From positions 1 through 17,871 of the forward strand of contig VGPA01000006.1 of the NCBI GenBank assembly GCA_016875665.1: 17,871 nt of DNA, in the 5' to 3' direction. Positions 12,827 through 17,871 of this stretch are shown here, piece after piece; position 1 is the first letter of the stretch; each line of letters starts with the position of its first letter. The notes beneath the pieces were generated by a model. It did not search any database. It saw only the letters and a list, made by a program, of their open reading frames with translations, and was not told the origin of the DNA. This DNA comes from Chloroflexota bacterium (GTDB taxonomy: Bacteria > Chloroflexota > Limnocylindria > P2-11E). Position numbers and translations under genes: made by a program.

Positions 12827-13722
12827 GCGGGGATCGCGAGCCATCCGGCGGCGGGGCGCATGAGGCGTCCGGTCGCCACGATGGCGTCCATCTCGCGGGT
12901 CGTGAGATCCCAGGTGAACCACCTGCGCGCCTCGCTCTCGGGAGCGAGGACCGCGGCGCGCACGCCGCTCACCACGAGGTCGCGGAGCGCATCCTGCTCC
13001 GTCCGGCGCGAGCGGCGCGACTTGGACTGATCCCAGCGCCGCAGAACGGATGTGTGGCGATGGCCGAAGCCCGCCCCCTCCACCTCGACGCTCCGCGCCA
13101 GGATCGCCCCGACCTTCTCGATCTTCGAGCGCACCGAGCGGAGCGCGGCCGCCGTGAGCCCGAGCTCCGTGGCGCACTCTTCGGCACGGCGCGGGCCCGC
13201 GGCGCCGAGGTAGGCGACCAGGCGCGCCGCTTCGGGGCCGTACTCCCCCGCCTCGACGCGCTCCAGCTCCGCCCGGCAAATGGGGTCGACGAGCGCGGCC
13301 GAGTCCGGCGAGAGGAACAGCGTCTTGCCGCGGTGGATCTTGGTGTCGAGGACGCCGTCGAGCTCGGCGAGCCTCCCGCCCCAGGGCCACTTGGTGCGCG
13401 GCCACGAGGCGAAGCCGGTGCCGCCCGGCTTGTATGGCGGCTCGTGGCACGCCTGGAAGAGGCTCGGGAGCGCCGAGTCCGCGGACAGCGTGAGCATGCC
13501 GCGCTCCGTGAGGAACGACGCCGCCTCCTCGAACGTCTGGAGCGCCTGCTCCGGGGCGAGGCGGCACAGTCGGATGCGGAGCGCCCGCAGCTCCGCTAGG
13601 GGCGCGATCGTTTCCTCGCGTACGCGCGGGAGTCGCCGTCGCTGGTTCGGTGGCGAGTTTGCCGGAGGAGCACCGGCACGAACGAGTCCATGGCCGGGCC
13701 ACGTTACTACGCCGGAAAGCAA
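12823..13722 (-). CDS. AlkZ-related winged-helix protein
   Basis: The frame gives 299 aa at most. Recognisable parts are EEAASFLTERGMLTLSADS followed by L-P-S-L-F-Q-A, a W-P-W-G segment then L-D-T-K-I-H-R-G-K-T-L-F-L-S, a helix pair (LVAYLGAAGPRRAEECATEL) like a winged helix, and a C-terminal R-R-W-F-T-W-D end. This layout recalls AlkZ-related / winged-helix DNA-binding domain proteins, relatives of the AlkZ/YcaQ DNA glycosylases that unhook crosslinks. The match is from memory and the typical glycosylase QxQ/QxD motif is not obvious, so activity is open. The N-terminus is unsettled: TTG 13722 has no ribosome site and begins with atypical sequence (GVVTWPGHGLVRAG). A different frame from ATG 13692 gives MDSFVPVLLRQTRHRTSDGD and would join at CCCGCGCG (about 13621-13628) only with an indel. 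Confidence 0.5.
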   Translation of the reverse strand: MLSGVVTWPGHGLVRAGAPPANSPPNQRRRLPRVREETIAPLAELRALRIRLCRLAPEQALQTFEEAASFLTERGMLTLSADSALPSLFQACHEPPYKPGGTGFASWPRTKWPWGGRLAELDGVLDTKIHRGKTLFLSPDSAALVDPICRAELERVEAGEYGPEAARLVAYLGAAGPRRAEECATELGLTAAALRSVRSKIEKVGAILARSVEVEGAGFGHRHTSVLRRWDQSKSRRSRRTEQDALRDLVVSGVRAAVLAPESEARRWFTWDLTTREMDAIVATGRLMRPAAGWLAIPA

Positions 13723-13747
13723 GGGCCGCTTGAACCGGGGCGCGGGG

Positions 13748-13984
13748 TCACCGCGTGCGGAGCCAGCGCTCCCCGAGGAGGATGGCCGCGAAGATGCCCG
13801 CGATCACGAAAAACTCCGTGAAGCCGCCGCTGCGAACGGCCGGCACCACGACGGTGAGGATGAACAGGATCGTGAGCGTGATGCCCGCGATCGCCATGAA
13901 CCAGCTGCGCGGCATCCAACCGCCGGCGTCCTCCGCCTCGGGCGCGGGCTTCTGCTCCGGCGCCGGGTCAGACTCGCCGGTCAG
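13748..13984 (-). CDS. Small two-helix membrane protein coupled to sdhB
   Basis: The frame encodes an acidic Pro/Glu-rich N-terminus (ESDPAPEQKPAPEAEDAGGW) and two helices: SWFMAIAGITLTILFILTVV and TEFFVIAGIFAAILLG. It ends in R-W-L-R-T-R. No ATG, GTG or TTG opens the acidic part. The candidate start CTG (13984-13982) overlaps the sdhB stop as CTGA, exactly the geometry of the ATGA overlap between sdhA and sdhB, and gives 78 aa. The next start, ATG 13915, gives 55 aa containing both helices. It is the next gene after sdhCAB on the same strand, so a small extra subunit or assembly factor of succinate dehydrogenase is a reasonable inference. I do not recognise the family. Confidence 0.6.
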   Translation of the reverse strand: MTGESDPAPEQKPAPEAEDAGGWMPRSWFMAIAGITLTILFILTVVVPAVRSGGFTEFFVIAGIFAAILLGERWLRTR

Positions 13985-14724
13985 AGCCCCAGCCGCCGCT
14001 TCACCCACGCCAGCGGGTCGTAGAACTCGCTCACCACGCGCTCCTTGAGCGGGATGATCGCGTTGTCGGTGATGTGGATGTGCTCGGGGCACACCTCACT
14101 GCAGCACATGGTGATGTTGCAGAACCCGAGCCCGTGCTTCTGCTTGATCAGCGCGACGCGGTCGTTGGTGTCGAGGGGATGCATCTCGAGCTCCGCGAGC
14201 CGGGCGAAGAATCGGGGCCCAGCGAAGCTCTTCTTGTTGTCCTCGTGGTCCCGGATGACGTGGCAGACGTCCTGGCACAGGAAGCACTCGATGCACTTGC
14301 GGAACTCCTGAACCCGGTCGACGTCCTCCTGGTACATGCGGCGGGTGCCGTCGGCCTCCCGCGGCTTCGGTTTGAATGCGGGGATGGTTTTCGCGACCTC
14401 GTAGTTGAACGACACATCGGTCACCAGGTCCTTGATCACGGGGAACGTCTGGAGCGGCTGGACGGTGACCGTCTCTCCCTCTTTGAACTCGTCCATGCGG
14501 GTCATGCACATGAGGGACGGGTGGCCGTTGATTTCGGCGCTGCACGAGCCGCACTTGCCGGCCTTGCAGTTCCAGCGGCAGGCGAGGTCGGGCTGCTGCG
14601 TCTGCTGGATCCGGTGAATGACGTCGAGGACGACGAGGCCCTCCTCTTCCGGTACCCGATACTCCTGGAAGGCGCCGCCGCTCACATCGCCGCGCCAGAC
14701 CCTGAAGTGGTACTCGCTCGTCAT
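13981..14724 (-). CDS. sdhB: Succinate dehydrogenase iron-sulfur subunit
   Basis: This 247-aa peripheral subunit carries electrons from the flavin to the quinone site. The [2Fe-2S] ligands are Cys53, Cys58, Cys61 and Cys73 (C-x4-C-x2-C-x11-C, in CKAGKCGSC...C). The [4Fe-4S] and [3Fe-4S] ligands come from CIECFLCQDVC (144, 147, 150, 154), CNITMCC (202, 208) and Cys212 in EVCPEH. All three clusters are therefore complete. Length and motifs resemble the Sdh1-type SdhB of mycobacteria (about 248 aa). The start ATG 14724 overlaps the sdhA stop (ATGA), so the open frame further upstream is not used. It is followed by the small membrane protein in a CTGA overlap. Confidence 0.95.
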   Translation of the reverse strand: MTSEYHFRVWRGDVSGGAFQEYRVPEEEGLVVLDVIHRIQQTQQPDLACRWNCKAGKCGSCSAEINGHPSLMCMTRMDEFKEGETVTVQPLQTFPVIKDLVTDVSFNYEVAKTIPAFKPKPREADGTRRMYQEDVDRVQEFRKCIECFLCQDVCHVIRDHEDNKKSFAGPRFFARLAELEMHPLDTNDRVALIKQKHGLGFCNITMCCSEVCPEHIHITDNAIIPLKERVVSEFYDPLAWVKRRLGL

Positions 14725-16553
14725 TCGGACTTGGCCCCTTCCTCGAGGATCTTCTTCAGCTCGTCCGGCACGATGGGCAGCGGCTCGGTCCGCTGCACGA
14801 GCGTGTCGCCCTGGCGCATGCTCACGATGTTCTTCTTGCCCCACTCCCCGTCGGTCTTCGGGAAGTCCTCGCGGGTGTGGCCCCCGCGGCTCTCCTGCCG
14901 CATCAGCGCGGAGGTCGCGCTCGCCTCGGCCACCATGAGCAGGGACCGCAGCTCGAGCGCGAGGTTCCAGCCGGGGTTGTAGGCGCGCCCGCCCGGGACG
15001 CGCACCTGCTCGAGGCGCTCCTTGTATGTCTGGATGCGACGGATGGCCTCCTTGAGGCCGGACTCGTCGCGGATGATGCCGACGAGCTCGTGCATCGTCT
15101 CCTGGAGCTCGGACTGGATCCGGTACGGGTTCTCGCCGTCGCCCGCGCCGAGCGGCTTGAGCATGGCGGCCGCCGCCGACTCGATCTGGGCTTCGTTGGC
15201 CGCCGGCGGCGCGGACGCGCGCCCGGCGTACTCGGCCGCGGACTTCCCCGCGCGGCGGCCGAAGACGAGCAGGTCGGACAGCGAGTTTCCGCCGAGGCGG
15301 TTCGCGCCGTGCATGCCCGCGGCGACCTCTCCGGCGGCGTACAGGCCAGGCAGCGTGGTCGCGGCGGTGTCGGCCTCCACGCGGATGCCGCCCATCACGT
15401 AGTGGAGGGTCGGAGCAACCTCCATCGGCTGGACGGTGATGTCGACGCCGGCGAGCTCCTTGAACTGCACGTACATCGAGGGAAGGCGCTTGCGGATGTA
15501 GTCGGGACTCCGGCGCGAGGCGATGTCGAGGTAGACGCCGCCGTGCGCGGTGCCGCGGCCCGCCTTGATCTCGGCGTTGATCGCCCGGGCGACCTCGTCG
15601 CGCGGGAGCAGGTCCGGCGTGCGGCGGTTGTTCCGCTTGTCCGTGTACCAGGCGTCGGCTTCCTTCTCCGTGTCCGCCGTCTCGGCTTTGAAGAACTCGG
15701 GGATGTAGTCGAACATGAAGCGCTTCCCGCTGGTGTTCTTCAGCGTCCCGCCGTCGCCGCGGACGCCCTCAGTGACGAGGATGCCCCGCACGGACGGCGG
15801 CCAGATCATCCCGGTGGGATGGATCTGGACCATCTCCATGTCGATGAGCTCAGCGCCCGCCTCGAGGGCCATCGCCTGTCCATCGCCGGAGTACTCCCAC
15901 GAGTTGGAGGTCACTTTCCACGCCTTGCCGATACCGCCCGTCGCGAGCACCACGGCCTTGGCCGCGAAGAGGACCAGCTCGCCGGTCTGGCGCTTGTAGC
16001 CGATCGCGCCGGTGACCCGGCCGGCGTCGGTGAGCAGGCGCTGGAGCGTGTATTCCATGAACACATCGATTCCGAGCTCGACCGCGCGCTGCTGGAGCGT
16101 GCGGATCATCTCGAGGCCGGTGCGGTCGCCCACGTGCGCGAGGCGTGCGTAGCGGTGGCCGCCGAAGTCGCGTTGCAGGATCAACCCGTCATTGGTGCGG
16201 TCGAACATCGCGCCCCATTCCTCGAGCTCGAGGACGCGGTCGGGCGCCTCCTGCGCGTGGAGCTGGGCCATGCGCCAGTTGTTGAGCAACTTGCCGCCGC
16301 GCATGGTGTCGCGGAAGTGGACCTGCCAACCATCTTCCTTCCACACGTTGCGCATCGCCGCGGCGATGCCGCCCTCGGCCATGACGGTGTGGGCTTTGCC
16401 GAAAAGCGATTTGCACACGATGGCCGTCCTGGCCCCCGCCTGGTGCGCCTCGATCGCGGCGCGGATGCCCGCCCCACCCGCACCGATGACGACGACGTCA
16501 TAGGCATGACGCTCGCTCACTTCGGTCGCTGCGCGACCTGCGTTCACCGCCAC
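14721..16553 (-). CDS. sdhA: Succinate dehydrogenase flavoprotein subunit
   Basis: This 610-aa subunit oxidises succinate to fumarate on covalent FAD. The dinucleotide fold is VVVIGAGGAGIRAAIEA (20-36). The FAD-linking His55 lies in GKAHTVMAEGGI. The substrate site has IHPTG (244-248), TEGVRGDGG (261-269), the PRDEVARA proton-transfer arginine (about Arg318), HYVMGGI (384-390) and NRLGGNSL (418-425). The C-terminal domain is helical and ends near EEGAKSE. Direction (succinate oxidation or fumarate reduction) cannot be read with certainty, but neighbouring icd and mdh favour the oxidative TCA cycle. The start is unsettled: GTG 16553 and GTG 16547 both lack a ribosome site, and GTG 16520 would begin SERHAYDVVVIG. 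A 103-base gap with two inverted repeats separates it from sdhC. Confidence 0.95.
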   Translation of the reverse strand: MAVNAGRAATEVSERHAYDVVVIGAGGAGIRAAIEAHQAGARTAIVCKSLFGKAHTVMAEGGIAAAMRNVWKEDGWQVHFRDTMRGGKLLNNWRMAQLHAQEAPDRVLELEEWGAMFDRTNDGLILQRDFGGHRYARLAHVGDRTGLEMIRTLQQRAVELGIDVFMEYTLQRLLTDAGRVTGAIGYKRQTGELVLFAAKAVVLATGGIGKAWKVTSNSWEYSGDGQAMALEAGAELIDMEMVQIHPTGMIWPPSVRGILVTEGVRGDGGTLKNTSGKRFMFDYIPEFFKAETADTEKEADAWYTDKRNNRRTPDLLPRDEVARAINAEIKAGRGTAHGGVYLDIASRRSPDYIRKRLPSMYVQFKELAGVDITVQPMEVAPTLHYVMGGIRVEADTAATTLPGLYAAGEVAAGMHGANRLGGNSLSDLLVFGRRAGKSAAEYAGRASAPPAANEAQIESAAAAMLKPLGAGDGENPYRIQSELQETMHELVGIIRDESGLKEAIRRIQTYKERLEQVRVPGGRAYNPGWNLALELRSLLMVAEASATSALMRQESRGGHTREDFPKTDGEWGKKNIVSMRQGDTLVQRTEPLPIVPDELKKILEEGAKSE

Positions 16554-16566
16554 TTGTCGGGGGCAC

Positions 16567-16594
16567 GGCGCCGGCCGGCGGAGCCGGCCGCGCC
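16567..16594. other. Strong hairpin in the sdhC-sdhA gap
   Basis: A 12-bp GC stem with one bulged C (16571) encloses the three-base loop GGA: CGGCCGGC pairs with GCCGGCCG inside, and GGCG pairs with CGCC outside. It lies 13 bases before the furthest upstream sdhA start, within the mRNA of one operon. It could slow ribosomes or polymerase, define a processing site, or set the subunit ratio. Confidence 0.5.
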
Positions 16595-16607
16595 GCAGCG
16601 CTCGTTC

Positions 16608-16622
16608 AGGTCAGCCTGACCT
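16608..16622. promoter_or_regulatory. Operator-like palindrome AGGTCA-N3-TGACCT
   Basis: A perfect 6-bp inverted repeat around GCC, flanked by a wider CAGCG...CGCTG pair, sits between sdhC and sdhA. It could bind a dimeric regulator or form an RNA hairpin. No regulator is identified. Confidence 0.35.
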
Positions 16623-16656
16623 CCACGCTGCGTCGTGCCGAACGGGCGGGCGCGCA

Positions 16657-17481
16657 TCAGAACAGGATCCTTGGGTCCGCGATCCAGCCCGCGGCGACCA
16701 TGCGGATGTACGCGTCGGTCAGGCCGACGCTGAACATCGAAAGCCACGCCCAGCGCGGATGATGCAGGTTCAGCTGTGTCACCGCCGACCACAGGCGGAA
16801 GCGGATGCTCGCGCGGTGGAACGAGTCCACCGAACCGCCGACGATGTGACGCAGGGCGTGGCAGCCCAGCGTGTAGAAGGACAGCAGCAGCGTGTTGCCC
16901 ACCATGATCACGGTGCCGAGGCCGATGCCGAAGTGGCGCGCGGCGTGGTCGCCCGCACTCCCGCTTACCGCACTCGTAACGGGGAACGAGAACGCTTTGA
17001 TCGCGTCGATCCAGAGGACCGCGATGATCACGAGCGCCGTGTAGAGGACGTAGCGGTGGACGTTCTGGAGGACGAACGGGAAGCGCGTCTCACCCGTGTA
17101 GCGCCTGCGCAGATCAGGCACCGCGCACGCGGCCGGCGAGGAGAAGAACGCCCGGTACACGGAGCGGCGGTAGTAGTAGCAGGTGATCCGGAACGCGAGC
17201 GGCAGGCCGACGATGAAGTACGCCGGCGACAGGCTCATGAAGTCGATCGTGAACGGGAACAGGCGCTCGCTCGGGGGACACGTGCTCGAGAGGCACGGCG
17301 AGTACATCGGGGAGAGGTAGGGGTCCGCGAAGTACGCGCTGTTCGCGGTGGAGACGAGGAAGGTGTAGACGCCGAAGATGCCGAGCGCCGCGACGATCGA
17401 GAGGGGCTCCAGCCACCAGAGGTCCTGGCGCTCGGTTCCCCGAGGCTCCGCGCGCTCCGCACTTCGCGCGACCGTGGCCAT
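16657..17481 (-). CDS. sdhC: Succinate dehydrogenase membrane (cytochrome b) subunit, Sdh1-like
   Basis: This 274-aa membrane protein has five predicted helices, at about residues 23-45, 82-103, 143-164, 184-206 and 243-265. Candidate heme-ligand histidines are His142 (VLQNVHRY) and His208/His212 (LGCHALRH). Length and five-helix layout resemble the mycobacterial Sdh1 anchor SdhC (about 273 aa) rather than the short paired SdhC/SdhD anchors of E. coli, which explains the absence of sdhD. Its role is to hold SdhAB on the membrane and reduce the quinone. Two Cys (63 and 68) lie in the first outer loop (SPCLSSTCPP) and could form a disulfide. The start ATG 17481 follows GGGAGGGG. It is the first sdh gene and probably carries the operon promoter in the 84-base gap before it. 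Confidence 0.85.
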   Translation of the reverse strand: MATVARSAERAEPRGTERQDLWWLEPLSIVAALGIFGVYTFLVSTANSAYFADPYLSPMYSPCLSSTCPPSERLFPFTIDFMSLSPAYFIVGLPLAFRITCYYYRRSVYRAFFSSPAACAVPDLRRRYTGETRFPFVLQNVHRYVLYTALVIIAVLWIDAIKAFSFPVTSAVSGSAGDHAARHFGIGLGTVIMVGNTLLLSFYTLGCHALRHIVGGSVDSFHRASIRFRLWSAVTQLNLHHPRWAWLSMFSVGLTDAYIRMVAAGWIADPRILF

Positions 17482-17565
17482 CTGCTCTCACCCCTCCCGC
17501 TGTGCGGGCCTCACGATAGCGTCCCGCAAACCGCCGATACCGTCCTGCCCCGCAGGAACCGGCCC

Positions 17566-17871
17566 CTAGACCCCGAATACCGGAAGTGGCTTCACCTTTC
17601 CGCGGACGGCCACCTCGCCAAGCGGGTTGAGAACCCCGGCTTCGATCCGCGCGGCGGTGTCGGCCGAGACGACCAGGTCGACGCCGAGCTCCTTCGTGAG
17701 CGATTCCATGCGCGAAGCGGTGTTCACCGTGTCGCCGATGGCGGTGTAGTCGGACCGCTCGGGAAGCCCCACTGCGCCGAGCACGACCGCGCCGGTGTGG
17801 ACGCCCACCCCGAACCCCGCGACCGGCTCCCCCCGCGCGGCACGCTCGACGGAGAGGGCCGCGACGCGCTC
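17566..17871 (-). CDS. Class III adenylate/guanylate cyclase, C-terminal end (clipped)
   Basis: The last 101 residues of a leftward gene are inside the window; it continues past 17871. They hold the second half of a class III nucleotide cyclase catalytic domain: VGVHTGAVVLGAVG, then DYTAIGDTVNTASRMESLT with the ribose-site Asn and the transition-state Arg, and the closing strands to PLPVFGV. The base-selecting position carries Thr (Y-T-A-I-G-D), as in many bacterial adenylate cyclases, so cAMP is the likely product. Nothing follows the cyclase domain at its C-terminus. Sensory and dimerisation parts are outside the window. It lies 84 bases upstream of sdhC on the same strand. Confidence 0.9.
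   Translation of the reverse strand, partial: ERVAALSVERAARGEPVAGFGVGVHTGAVVLGAVGLPERSDYTAIGDTVNTASRMESLTKELGVDLVVSADTAARIEAGVLNPLGEVAVRGKVKPLPVFGV

Noticed and set aside
11666..13702. A 678-aa leftward open frame
   Set aside because: It overlaps mdh antisense and the AlkZ-related gene in another frame, with Arg/Pro/Gly-rich noise and no domain.
14877..16619. A 580-aa rightward open frame antisense to sdhA
   Set aside because: Mirror frame of a well-supported gene; composition is typical of GC-rich antisense.
1..17871. CRISPR arrays, tRNA, rRNA, transposons, phage genes
   Set aside because: No regular repeats, tRNA-like folds, rRNA words or transposase/integrase motifs were seen.

Overview
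The window is about 17.9 kb of very GC-rich, tightly packed bacterial DNA with no rRNA, tRNA, CRISPR array, transposase or phage gene. Alanine/proline/threonine-rich linkers behind lipoprotein signals, many GTG starts and an actinobacterial-style succinate dehydrogenase suggest a Chloroflexota-like (Limnocylindria/Ellin6529-type) or related terrabacterial genome. This is an inference; no marker gene is present. Several genes carry frame problems, so some breaks may be sequence errors.

Layout. 1-1130: leftward genes, namely a clipped gene start, a YceI-family lipoprotein and the orphan 3' tail of a secreted-type protein ending in a strong hairpin. 1120-3830: rightward genes, namely a proline-rich exported protein of doubtful 5' end, a BatA-like von Willebrand A membrane protein and a tandem-domain universal stress protein. 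3906-4492: a SAM-clan (SAM-IV / SAM-I-IV-like) riboswitch with a Shine-Dalgarno-sequestering hairpin, driving a 55-aa protein and an overlapping two-helix membrane protein. 4500-6446: leftward genes, namely an RDD membrane protein, an arsenate reductase/low-molecular-weight phosphatase and a membrane GAF-PAS sensor; all three have frame or start problems. 6486-9613: rightward genes, namely an MFS exporter, an overlapping MerR-type HTH protein and an M20 amidohydrolase. 9610-10551: a leftward lipoprotein of the PHB-depolymerase/feruloyl-esterase fold that lacks its nucleophile serine. 10668-12826: isocitrate and malate dehydrogenases. 12823-17481: a leftward run of sdhC, sdhA, sdhB, a small membrane protein and an AlkZ-related winged-helix protein. 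17566-17871: the C-terminal end of a class III adenylate cyclase.

How it fits together. The right half encodes consecutive oxidative TCA steps: isocitrate to 2-oxoglutarate, succinate to fumarate with electrons passed to quinone, and malate to oxaloacetate. The Sdh genes resemble the mycobacterial Sdh1 type, and a small two-helix protein is coupled to sdhB. The left half is envelope, stress and signalling genes. The most unusual element is the riboswitch in front of two unrecognised small-protein genes. A second pattern is a -10-like hexamer (nAnnCT) exactly six bases before four GTG start codons, suggesting leaderless transcription.
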